Positions 12,870-24,700 of a DNA stretch of 60,000 bases are shown one piece after another; the first letter of the stretch is position 1; each line of letters opens with the position of its first letter. The stretch covers positions 8,682,001 through 8,742,000 of the forward strand of contig OU612072.1 in NCBI GenBank assembly GCA_914767715.1, given 5' to 3'. The stretch comes from Membranipora membranacea (taxonomy: Eukaryota; Bryozoa; Gymnolaemata; Cheilostomatida; Membraniporidae). A program made the position numbers and the translations under genes. The notes beneath the pieces are model-generated. The model was not told the DNA's origin and ran no database searches. It saw nothing but the letters and a program-made list of their open reading frames with translations.

Positions 12870-15310
12870 ATTGGGTTGCTACCTTAAAGTTTATCTGCAT
12901 TGGGAGGTCCCTGGTAGTATATCTAACACAATATTTGGATTCCCCATGTCTTTTTACATCCAGAGTTCAAGTTCCAAATCTCTGTGACAATCCTGTGAGG
13001 AATTATGACCTGAAACAGAAGTGCTGACTTTATTGGTTATAAAACTTTTTATTTGGGAATCCCTCCTTCAGAATTACATATTGGCGGAAGTAAAATTACC
13101 ACTGTTGCTATGTTACAAGCTGAAAATTGGTTGTTTTCTGTAGGTCTTTTCTTCCCATGAAATACTTTTAGTGTCTTGTAACACTCCATTATCTTCTTCT
13201 AGTTGAGTTGAAATGTCCTCAAGTTAAGTAAGGAGATGGGTATTACCATAAAGTTATTATATACTCTAGAGTGGACAATGTGTACAAAAATAGCATCAGT
13301 TTTTGTCCTACTTAATTATTGCGAAATCCATGACGTGACGCAATCTGGTTGTGCATGGCCAGTGCCTGTATCATATAATTTATCATTGAGAATTTAGGAA
13401 TTGGGTATGAAAATTTAAGTTTTAGAGCACTTAAAGCCATTTTTTTGGAAAAATTTTCATGGCACACTATGTGGAACACTTGTAGGTATTTTCACTTGCA
13501 GCCATTGGAAAAATTTTCTATGTTTTCCCATGAAAATAAGCCAAAGCCCCAACCGCAAACACATCATTGTGATGAAAATAAATTACCGGGCTAGCTTGTT
13601 TTTTCTACTGCCACTTGCCAGCCATATAAGCTGTGTCCTGTCCTCTTACTCATATGTTACACATTTAATGGGTATATTTTATTTTTGATTAAATGAAGTA
13701 CGAGTAGCCTGTGAACAAGTGATCGGAGGTGTAAAGTTTTGCAGCTTGCCTCATTTTCAGTCACAGTGTACATAATGTCAAGATTCAGATTTGCTCTCCA
13801 GATAACATTACTTTATTGAGGGTATTATTATAAGATTTTTTGTTTCTTATGTCAAAGAAGATCAATTAAGATTGGTGCTAAAATCAGATGTGGTGTTCCT
13901 GTCAGTCCTCATTGCTCATAAGATCACTGTCTGGTAGCCTCTCTTATATTTTTATAGCATCAATCCATTTCTGACAGAGAATCGCAGCTGTATGAAATGC
14001 TAACTCAGGTCATTTCAAAGGCTTGAACACTACTACACTAATCCCCCTTCCCTCAAAACTATGCAAACAAATACACATATATACGTCAACTGCCAGTGCC
14101 TTTACTGGAGTATATACAAAATATTATGTATGATGCTGAAGTTGCCATCTCAACTAATTTACAAACACAAACCAACAACCATAGTCATAATAATCATACC
14201 AGAAAATTGTATCAAACATCCACAACAACCGCTCTGTAGCAAATGGTCCCTTATTTCAAGTATGGTGAGAAATCAGAAAATTCCGTCCACTTAAAATGTC
14301 ACATTAGTGAGTGTTTGTTCTGAAAAATCTGGAGTCAGTCTGGATAGGTATGTATGTGAGCTTTCCATTCAAAGATTGTTACAAAATACATTCATTTATA
14401 TGCTTTCAAAACCTGCTGTGTATGGTTTTGCGAATTCAAAAACTAGAGGACACCACCGGGGAGGAAATTTAGAGCTTAAAATGACATAGCCAAATCCAAA
14501 CGCCAAATCTTAGTCAGAACCGTATGTAAATTGCTTCTGCAAATGGCGGAACTTAGCGGCTGACTTTTAACCTCCAGTCAGTTTTTCCACGAATAACATT
14601 AACTCACTTGATGGCTAACATATGAGTAAAAGAGACAGAATCCAACTTATGGTTGAGAGAAACGTGGAAAAAAACAAGCTAGCCCGGTAATTTTTTTTCA
14701 TCACAATGATGTGTTTGCGGTTGGGGTTTTGGCTTATTTTCATGGGAAAACATAGAAAATTTTTCCAATGGCTGCAAGTGAAAATACCTACAAGTGTTCC
14801 ACATAGTGTGCCATGAAAATTTTTCCAAAAAAATGGCTTTAAGTGCTCTAAAACTTAAATTTTCATACCCAATTCCTAAATTCTCAATGATAAATTATAT
14901 GATACAGGCACTAGCCATGCACAACCAGATTGCGTCACGTCATGGATTTCGCAATAATTAAGTAGGACGTTTTGAGCACTGCATTGTCCACTCTAGAGTA
15001 TATAATAACTCTATGGGTATTACACACTAAAAAGGTATTTCATGAGCAGAAGACAACAACAGAAATCACAAATATTATAGTAATTGCGATGATGTGAGCT
15101 CCGCCCCTACGTCATCCTGAAGTAGGGATTCCCAAATAAAAGGTGTTTCTAGCCAATAAAGTCAGCACTTCTGTTCCAGGTCATTATTCCTCACAGAATG
15201 GTCACAGAGACTTGGAACTTGGACTTTGGATGTAAAAAGACATGGGGAATCCAAATATTGTGTTAGATATACTACCAGGGACCTCCCAATCCAGATAATA
15301 TTTAAGAGAA
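12870..15310. mobile_element. 2.4-kb foldback element with inverted arms of about 0.6-0.7 kb
   Basis: Two blocks on the left (12896-13080 and 13265-13610) reappear as reverse complements on the right (15120-15300 and 14668-15005), in mirrored order. The inner arms are nearly identical over more than 300 bp, for example ATTGCGAAATCCATGACGTG and GGGTATGAAAATTTAAGTTT. The outer arms share TTGGGAGGTCCCTGGTAGTA and CCCATGTCTTTTTACATCCA but are more diverged. The stretches between outer and inner blocks are less alike (indels). The centre (13611-14667) is unique and has no open frame with a recognisable transposase. This is a non-autonomous foldback or large MITE-like element. The exact termini and target duplication are not resolved. 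Confidence 0.85.
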
Positions 15311-15860
15311 GTGGCCACCCTTGCAGGTTTTGATACAAGAAATTTGAAGACAAAATGATAAAATGCTTAAAACTTGCATTTTGTAGGGATCTCGGAATCT
15401 TGGAAATAAATCTCATAAAAATTATGTAAAAATTTCTCATTTATACATATTTCACACATTCATTATTGACATAACAATAAAAAAATGTTCGCTTCCTTAG
15501 TTTTGTTCGACACCTAGTGCTGCGTCAATGGTGGCGACGCTCAGAATGTCTAGTGTTCTAATGTTTAGGAACCAGATCATTTAGGCAGTGAGCGGGGTCT
15601 GTGAATTTGGTGATATATAATCATGACATAGCTTTTGTTCACACTTTCCCTATTACCGGCGTTTTTGGCTATTAGCCAACTATTGTGTAACTTGTTGTAA
15701 GGTACAACATTACCGTTGCGATCAGCATGTAAAACTCTAGCAGAACCAACTGCCTACCCTATCAACCCAAAATCGTAAATGGAAGTGAAAGATAGGAGGA
15801 GGCTGCAACTGGATTAGGAAGTTTTGTTGAATTTCAGAATTCGGTCAATAAACATCAAGA
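15310..15860. other. Non-coding stretch
   Basis: AT-rich sequence with no gene or repeat that I can support, between the foldback element and the minisatellite. Confidence 0.5.
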
Positions 15861-15867
15861 ATCGCAT

Positions 15868-16227
15868 CCACACCTACACATCCACACATACACATCCACA
15901 CATACACATCCACACATACACATCCACACATACACATCCACACATACACATCCACACATACACATCCACACATACACATCCACACATACACATCCACACC
16001 TACACATCCACACATACACATCCACACCTACACATCCACACATACACATCCACACCTACACATCCACACATACACATCCACACATACACATCCACACCTA
16101 CACATCCACACATACACATCCACACATACACATCCACACATACACATCCACACCTACACATCCACACATACACATCCACACCTACACATCCACACATACA
16201 CATCCACACATCCACACATACACATCG
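15868..16227. repeat. Minisatellite, 14-bp unit CCACACATACACAT
   Basis: About 25 tandem copies of a 14-bp unit, with two main variants: CCACACATACACAT and CCACACCTACACAT. Because 14 is not a multiple of three and the unit has no stop codon in several frames, open frames of 60-165 codons arise on both strands. These are artefacts, not genes. Confidence 0.97.
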
Positions 16228-16365
16228 GGGCTGCCAACTCTACTCTTATTCCAATTCCATTCTCTACTCTTCTGCTTATTTTTTAGAAAGCATAGTAATC
16301 TTCTCCCTATTTTACTACTAGTTTGAACTCATGCCTATTATTTGTAATCCCCATTCATGCTAGAC

Positions 16366-16492
16366 CAAGTCTGGTCCATTTGCCTGCATTCCGAGTTGCT
16401 CCCGATCCACTGGTCACTGGTCACACTGCGGCGTGACTAGTAGAGGGGGGCAACTCCAAAGCGTAGGCAAATGGATCAAACTTGATCAACAT
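16366..16492. repeat. Palindromic MITE, family TTGCCTGCAT (copy 2)
   Basis: The left arm CCATTTGCCTGCATTCCGAG with GTTGCTCC pairs with the right arm GGCAACTCC..GTAGGCAAATGG. The centre holds CACTGGTCACTGGTCAC. It ends in GATCAAACTTGATC. Same plan as the copies at 6.4 and 39.2 kb. Confidence 0.7.
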
Positions 16493-16766
16493 TCATGCCT
16501 ATACTATTGTGTTTTGAATATTTGTATCTGCTGACGTTTTATAAAATTGCTAATAATTTAGTCCCAACAATTGATACCAACCTGTTACCCGAAAAATTAA
16601 CTAGTGAAACTAGGCTTGCTAAAAGTTCTGATCTGATTAGATTTGCTTTAGCTAATTTCAGTGCTCAGAAGTTTAATAAATTACCCAATCATGTTAAGCT
16701 GAGTCAATCCCTTGCTTCTTTCAAAAATTCCACTAGGAGCCACGTCCTCAAACTACTCAATTAATA
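16488..16766 (+). mobile_element. Non-LTR retrotransposon RT C-terminal fragment
   Basis: A 5'-truncated fragment. The open frame ends in FSAQKFNKLPNHVKLSQSL and SFKNSTRSHVLKLLN, the typical C-terminal tail of CR1/L2-type reverse transcriptases (an 'F..R....WN.LP..V......FK..L' pattern). No catalytic domain remains. Downstream sequence (to about 17095) may be its 3' UTR and contains a small hairpin GCCCGTCTTGG..CAAGACAGGC near 16884-16920. Confidence 0.7.
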
Positions 16767-16769
16767 AGT

Positions 16770-17880
16770 CAGTTGTTATCATTTCATTTTAGCCTACTGC
16801 TGAGTTGTTCTAACTAAACTTTTCTTTTCGCAGATTTTGTGTCAACTTGTGTAATGTTTTACTGCTAATTAGTGCCTGTGTTAGCCCGTCTTGGGGAACA
16901 AAGCTTGTCAAGACAGGCTATGCCTGTGTGTACTTAGTAATTTTACCTTTCATTGTACTTGATTTTTGGTTACATGCCTTTTTAATTCTACACCAGATTT
17001 TATCAATACTTCTGTTTTCTGGGTACAAGTCCCGAGGACTTATTCTTCTCCAGAATAAAAATGGAATATATATTATAAATTCAAGCTTCCAGCTATGATT
17101 ACATCTAAACTAAATATCATTGTGCCAATGAACTCATTGATTGTGCCTATCTACGACGGTATAAGAATTTTTTCATTGGTATTGGATTCAGGTATACCAC
17201 AGAGCCCTCAATTTCAGGGTTTCATTGCAAAGAGGTTTTTTGGGAGGGCCTCGACTCACCGAGCAGGAAAATATCTGGCACCCCTCCCTCACAAGTCACA
17301 CGCCACGGACCTGCAGCTCCCAGTCGCCAAGCCATATATCCCCAACAACATATAATCTTTGTCGACAAAAATAGCCGAGGAAAAATAACTAAAAATAGAG
17401 ACACTAGTTGCACTCAATGTTCTCTTTAGTTAGTTAGTTAGTTGGTGAGTTTTCTATTTTATTTTATCTTAAGACAAAATAAAAACAACTACGCCTCTTT
17501 TTGCAGGCAAACTATGTATGTACAGCTATGTTTTCAAACGATATAGTTAGGTTCTTTTTGGATATATAGTATAAAAAGTAGTTTGAGTATATATTATTGT
17601 TCTATTGATGACTGAATTACAATCTTTGGTTCTATTACATCGATGATTGATCAGCTTATAACCTATCTATATAATCTTTGATAAAGATAGGGTGTGATGA
17701 ATCAAGCATGAATGAAGACAATATATAATCTCTGATGATAGCGTTCTTTATCAACCTTGAATGTACTAGAACCGCCCACAGCGGCAAATTGTTACTGTGC
17801 CCAAATTATTGTCAACTCATGCGTGTTGTGTTTGCAAGCCACAACATATGGGTACTACTTTTTTCTTTCAATTCATTCTA
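16770..17880. other. Distal HSP90 5' flank, mostly unrecognised
   Basis: No gene is visible. It holds the probable 3' part of the preceding retroelement fragment, a short GTTA-type simple repeat near 17427-17445, and otherwise AT-rich sequence. Confidence 0.5.
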
Positions 17881-17886
17881 TATTAG

Positions 17887-17916
17887 CCAATCACAATCAA
17901 GAGAACATTCCAGATG
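17887..17916 (+). promoter_or_regulatory. CCAAT box and heat-shock element candidate upstream of HSP90
   Basis: AGAACATTCCAGAT at 17902-17915 reads nGAAnnTTCnnGAn: two perfect inverted HSF pentamers plus an imperfect third. CCAAT lies immediately upstream at 17887-17891. The site is about 205 bp upstream of the HSP90 TATA box. HSF binding is inferred from the consensus. Confidence 0.55.
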
Positions 17917-18064
17917 TATGTCAGATTATTGAGTACAGGAAGTCACTGCACATCAAGAAGAACTCAATTGCTAGTGAATTTGCCATAATTCCTCTTCTTT
18001 AAACAAAAAAAAATTTAAAACCTTATCAGCAATTGCATTTTATATACAAACTGCTAATCGTATT

Positions 18065-18124
18065 GCCAATTCACACTATAATCCATGGATTTCACTGAAG
18101 AAGGAAGACGCGTAGGGATATAAA
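18065..18124 (+). promoter_or_regulatory. HSP90 core promoter: CCAAT and TATA box
   Basis: TATAAA lies at 18119-18124 (GGATATAAAG) and a second CCAAT at 18065-18069. Transcription would start near 18150. A strong splice donor (GTAAGT at 18240-18245) then ends a non-coding first exon of roughly 90 nt, and the 5' UTR intron runs to the acceptor at 18744-18745. The non-coding first exon plus intron ahead of the ATG fits HSP90 genes generally. Confidence 0.65.
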
Positions 18125-18768
18125 GTGTGAAGTTTTCCCCATGCTTCTTCTGGGTCGTTCTTTCTCCATTGAAAAGCAGTGGCTTGTGGCAGCAACTGTA
18201 ATTTTCTGTACAGACTTTTTGAGGAAAGCAGGTTTTTAAGTAAGTATATCTTGTTTTTTGTTTTAAAAATGGTGTGCCACTACCCTTAGGAAGGGTTGCA
18301 TTGCTTATACTACATGCTGCCTAAGTTATAACACTGAATTTGTCTGTTTGTTGGCTTGCAGCAGTGACTTGAGTTAGAGTTACTAACTTGTGTATGTGAG
18401 CACCCTCAAGAAGTTCCATCATCATTGATTTCAATGTTTTCCAAATAAAGATCCATTTATTTTTAGTATTAGAAAGATGGCAATTGATAGTTTCTTCCTC
18501 CATCAAATTGATGATCAATTCAATGCACATCAATAAGTGAAACTCTACTCTCTCTTATTAATTATCTATAGAAACAAATGAAATATGAATTCCATCATGG
18601 GAATGGTGGTTGGTGCCGGCTGGTGATGCCCATCACTATCAGAGTTATTGATGTTGATATAGTTATAGCTGTAGATGGAAGTGTTATATAAAAAAGCTTG
18701 AATTGGATGAGAACTGTTGCTGTTTATTCTATTGTCCTGTTTTAGGTACACAACACACACACAATAAA

Positions 18769-21700
18769 ATGGCAGACAACGAAGAAGTAGAGACCTTCGC
18801 CTTCCAGGCTGAAATTGCACAGCTTATGAGCTTGATCATCAACACATTTTACTCCAACAAAGAAATCTTCCTCCGAGAGTTGATCTCCAATGCCAGCGAT
18901 GCCCTCGACAAAATCAGATACAAATCTCTCACAGATCCATCAGAGCTTGACTCTGGTAAGTAGCATGGTATAGAATCTTCAGTCCATGTGCTTTGCATTG
19001 TAAATCCTGGTTATGCTGCTAAATTATGAAAGGTGACCTCATGGCAAAGCCTTTAATCTCAATCCCCAATAATTATTACATAGGACAGGTAAATCTGATG
19101 GTGATCGTTGTGCAGTTGCAATTTTTGGCCAAAGGTTAATCATTGTATTAATGTATTGATTTGTTTCCTCAGGTAAGGATCTTCAAATCAGATTGGTGCC
19201 AGATCCCGAGAACAAGACACTGACCATCTACGATACCGGCCTTGGAATGACCAAAGCTGACCTTGTAAATAACCTTGGTACAATCGCTCGATCTGGAACA
19301 AAGGCCTTCATGGAGGCACTTCAGGTAAATTAATATTGTAACCTAGTTACTTATTAAATAATGGCGATGAAAATGGAGCATTGAACCCTCTCAGAAAAAA
19401 TCAATTAGTGGCTATGAAATAAAATTAGTCGGGCATGATGTAGGCTTAACTTAAACTCAATGTGTGAGGCCATTGAACTTCTTCCTTGTCAAAAAAATGG
19501 GGAGTGACCTGATTATCAGGCCATCAAGGGGAATCCCCTCAATAAAACTCTGGTCTGTTTTTATAATCTTATCAGTCGTAATAGTACTATTGTATTGTCT
19601 GTAAAAGGGGACGCTTCTAGTACATTCTTATTATAATTGTTATGAGCATGATGATTCTGCAGCTTTTGTTTACTTGCAACACAAAGAGAATGGCAAAACA
19701 AGATTAACTGAGTAGCCTTAGAAAACCTGAGATCATCATCCATAAATCAAGTTGTTTTTTCTGTGGTCAAATCCACTTCATGACATACAAATGCAACAAA
19801 GCCAACAAATCACCTTGGAAGTTACTAGCCATATATCCGCTTTTGACTTCACCACGTCTGGCTAGATTAAACTGCTGTGTGAAAAATTTTCTATACGCTG
19901 GTTGGCTATAGGAGATCAAGCTACGCAACAAAGACGGTTAAAATACCAGCTTGCATATTTGTTTAGACTTGTAGTTTGTTCATTCCTATGTACATCTCCA
20001 GCAGCATGCAATAATTATTATCTGTTACTTTGTTTACAGGCCGGAGCTGACATCTCTATGATCGGACAGTTTGGTGTGGGTTTCTACTCTGCCTACCTGG
20101 TAGCAGACCGAGTCATTGTCACATCTAAACATAATGATGATGAGGGTTACATCTGGGAGAGCTCAGCTGGTGGTTCATTCACAATCAAACCAGACACAGG
20201 TGAGTTGAATCTCTTGGAATTGTTATAATTTATGGGTAGATTCTAGCAACATGCATATTGCAGTCAATAAGCTGAATCAATTAGTTTCTGCGCTTTACAC
20301 AAGCAATGCTATAGTTTTAAGAATATCGAATGCAACTTTCAGAACTTGGTGTAAAATTCAAAGTTGTCAACCTCCATTATTATGTTATGCCACACTTGGG
20401 CAGAGTGAAGCTTCAATATGAGGTATCGACTCAATCAAGTGAGGCTAGACTAAAATGTGAAGCTTAATCCCCGGATATGTTCTTATAGCCATCCGGTTTC
20501 AATCTTGCACGACAACCAGTCCAGCTCATTTCTCATAGGCTATATGAGGTTTTGGATATGTTCAAATATTTTTTTGTTCAAATATTCTAGCATCTTGCAA
20601 TCAATTAGAACTGAAACATCATTATCTTGTCGATATTTATATGTGTTGGGGAGGGGCGGTAATGGTGACATTTGCTCGGATGCATGTATTGGAAACAATA
20701 TATCCATGTTATTATTGAGTTTTGTTGCTATATTTAATAGAGGGAGAAGTCACTCGAGGTACCAAGATTGTCCTGGAGCTCAAAGAAGACCTCACAGAGT
20801 ACTGTGAAGAGAAGAGAATCAAAGAAGTAGTCAAGAAACACTCTCAGTTCATCGGATACCCAATCCACCTTCTGGTAAGATTCTTATTACATTTAGACCA
20901 TAGATTTTGCCAGCAATACACCTTGGAAGTTACTAGCTCATATTCTGCTTTTGACTTCACCACGTCTGGCTAGATGAACTGCTACGCCAAATCACTCCTG
21001 TGACTTTTCGGTCACAGGAGATCAAGCTATGCTACAATCACATAATTTCTAAATAATTTGCTCCACAATAACTATGGGAAAGTTTGACCCCAATACATTA
21101 TTTAACTTGGAAATGTTTTGTGAGGATTGGATTTTAAACTAACTTGTAAAATCGACTATTTTAGTGCCAGAAAGAGAGAGACAAAGAGGTGAGCGATGAT
21201 GAGGCTGAGCCAGAGGCTGAAGAGAAGAAAGAGGATGAGGAGGCAGATGTAAGTATATTTGCAAATAGTGCAGATCGGTGCCACAAATCAAGCTCGTGAA
21301 AAATCAATCACTTGACTAGTTTCAGTGCTGTGCACAAATCTAAGAATACCAACTGCGACTTTCATCACTTGAAATTAAATTAAATGTTTTCAAGCTCCAC
21401 ATGATATGTTACGCCACACTTGGGCAGAGTGAAGCTTTGATTCATGTTATCGACTCAATCAAGTGAGGCTAGATTGAAATGTGAAGAATCATCCCCGGAT
21501 ATGTTCTTATAGCCATCCGGTTTCATAATTGCACAACAACCAGTCAGCTAGTGTCTGATGCGCTACACAAGCTTTTTTATTTATAATTAACTAGTTTGTT
21601 CAATGAATGCTGATGTCTTAACTCATATTCTGATGATTTTAGGATGATAAGCCAAAGGTAGAGGATGTCGATGAGGATGAAGATGAGGACAAGAAAGCCG

Positions 21701-24700
21701 ACAAGAAGAAAAAGAAGACAATCAAAGAGAAATACACAGAGGAGGAAGAGCTCAACAAGACGAAACCTCTGTGGACTCGTAACCCTGACGACATCACTAC
21801 TGATGAATATGGAGAATTCTACAAGAGTCTCACCAATGACTGGGAGGATCATCTCGCTGTCAAGGTAAATTGATCAGGCCAATAGCCTTAATGTCATGCA
21901 GACTCTATGTGGTCTTTTATACTTGTACTAATTTGATAGTCAAACAGGTGTGAAGATTTCGTCATGTCAAAGGGTATCCCAAATGAGGCGGTAACTAATT
22001 GTGTTGCCCAGTTGAATAATGCTTATGTTATTCTCAACTTTGATAGCGACCTGGTTGTCTAGGCAACTGACCTGGTGCAGAATAGTTTGGGCATTTATTC
22101 AGCCATCCCAATTATCAAACAAGCCATGCTGTGTTTTCTAACAGTCTTTCTAATGTATGATATGTTTAATATCAGAATTGTTCTATTTTCATAGCACTTC
22201 TCAGTGGAAGGACAGCTGGAGTTCAGAGCCCTGCTCTTCATCCCAAAAAGAGCTTCCTTCGACATGTTTGAGAACAAGAAGAAGAAAAATAACATCAAGC
22301 TGTACGTCCGACGTGTGTTCATCATGGATAACTGTGAGGAGCTTATCCCAGAGTATCTCAGCTTTGTCAAGGGAGTCGTAGACAGTGAAGATTTACCTCT
22401 CAACATCTCAAGAGAGATGCTTCAACAGAGCAAGATCCTCAAAGGTAAGCCAAACCACTTCCTGAATTTAATGAGTGTAGTAGGGTTAAACAGTGTGCAA
22501 AATAGTCAAATTCCAGGTTGTCAGTGTGATGAACTCTTTCCCCGTCAGAACGCTAGAGGAAGATAAACCAGCTAAAATTCAAGCTAATCCAAATCTGATG
22601 ACAAACCTGAGTATGCTCGTGTTTCACGGTGTTGTATTCAATGATGTGGACCTTAAATGACATAACTTAACTTGATTGCAGTGATCAGAAAGAACTTGGT
22701 TAAGAAATGTATGGAGCTCTTTGAGGAGCTGGCTGATGATGCTGAAAACTACAAGAAATTCTACGAGCAGTTCTCCAAGAACCTCAAGGTAAGATATGTT
22801 CCGTCACATCGAACTTGGATGATGTTACCTATCCGTATCTTGTTATGTGATGGTTATAATTTGATCGAGCCAATAAAGTGCTCTGTGTGGCCAGTATGAT
22901 GAACTCTTTCCCCGTCAGAACGCTAGAGGAAGATAAACCAGCTAAAATTCAAGCTAATCCAAATCTGATGACCACATTACCCTATGCAGCACATTATAAG
23001 AAGACTCCGCTCCTCGAGAAGCTCACATAGCATGTATTATGTTATCATTTGTAGCTTGGAATCCACGAGGACAGTGTCAACAGGAAGAAACTGGCTAACT
23101 TGATGAGATTCTACTCCAGTCAATCAGGAGACGAGATGACATCACTCAAAGACTACGTCGGCAGGATGAAGGAAAACCAGAAAGACATCTACTACATCAC
23201 TGGTAAGTTAGATAAGACTGCTTTGCTCACAGCCCATAAGAATAATCTTGGAATCAATAGTTGCTTGCCTAATATCAGGGTGAGGCAACTCCCAAACCCG
23301 TTTGTTTATGATATTGCTGGAGTACACAAAGTTGACTGTTCATATGCAACTATTCTTAGATGTATAATATTCATGTACTGATATTAACAATTTGCAGGCG
23401 AGAGCAAGGATGTTGTATCCAACTCATCATTCGTTGAGCGAGTAAAGAAGAGGGGTATGGAGGTTCTGTACATGGTAGACCCAATTGATGAGTACGCCAC
23501 ACAACAGCTCAAAGAATACGAGGGTATGTATGTAATACAATGCAAAGTGAGCCCCAGTTACACATGGTAGATATACATGATGATATTATTAAACAATAGG
23601 AAATGCCGTCTTATCGATGATGCCGATGACTCTTAATACTGATATATCTACTTACAACATTCTCCCTGTCCTCGTTAAGGGCTTAGTCTCTCTAGTATCC
23701 AGTAGTCATTATTTATTGTACGTGATTTTAGGTAAGAACCTTGTATGCGTCACCAAGGAGGGCCTAGAGCTCCCCGAGGATGAGGAAGAGAAGAAGAAAT
23801 TCGAGGAGGCTAAGGCTAAATTCGAAGGTCTCTGCAAGGCTATGTGCGACATCTTAGACAAAAAAGTAGAAAAGGTTAGTATTTGTTATTTGTGCCACAG
23901 GGCGTTAAGGACAGATAGTGATGTTTACTCTGTTGCCATGTCGCCTGGTATCTGTTCATAATAAGAGCAGCTGCCTAAAGTAGTGGCCAGATTATACATA
24001 GTGTAAAACACACTACGATGTTGCAAAGCTTTGCTCTGCAATTGATGGTGTCTTCACCAACATCCATTCAATACCTTGAGAGAGATATCATCAAGTTACC
24101 TTTCAAAAGTTAATATTCTACAGTTTTATTTAACATGCTGTGCAGTTCTTTATCCCAGCCTCCACTTCATACCCAATTCTTTGTTATTTAGGTTGTGGTA
24201 TCTAATCGATTAGTGAGCTCACCATGCTGTATAGTAACTAGTCAGTATGGCTGGTCTGCAAACATGGAGAGAATTATGAAGGCCCAGGCACTGAGAGATA
24301 CCAGTACTATGGGATACATGGCAGCTAAAAAACACATGGAGATCAACCCAGACCACCCAATCATCAACACCCTCAGGGAAAAGGTAAGGCTTGCTATAAC
24401 ATTATATGGCTTATGGCTGGTTTTATGCCACACTTGGGCAGAGTGAAGCTTTGATTCAAGTTATCGACTCAATCAAGTGAGGCTAGATTGAAATGTGAAG
24501 CTTAATCCCCGGATATGTTCTTATAGCCATCTGGTTTCAAACTTGCACAACATATTGAAGCCATAATTTAGAGGCCAGCTAGAATAATGTGATGTTGCAT
24601 CATACTCCTTTCTCTGTATAGTAGTGCAGCAGTGCATTGCCCGAATATAATACTGGTACCTGTACTGCATCCCAGTTTTGTTTTCAAACTCATTTATGTC

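Noticed and set aside
15824-16321. 165-codon plus-strand and 60-71-codon minus-strand open frames
   Set aside because: They are produced by the 14-bp minisatellite, which lacks stops in several frames; low-complexity Thr/His or Cys/Val/Asp repeats.
18956-19172. H/ACA RNA in the first coding intron
   Set aside because: A stem GCTTTGC/GCAAAGC exists, but no second hairpin, H box and ACA fit together.
23203-23397. H/ACA RNA in this HSP90 intron
   Set aside because: ACTCC/GGAGT followed by ACA and an ATATCA H-box match were seen, but no credible 5' hairpin closes before the H box.
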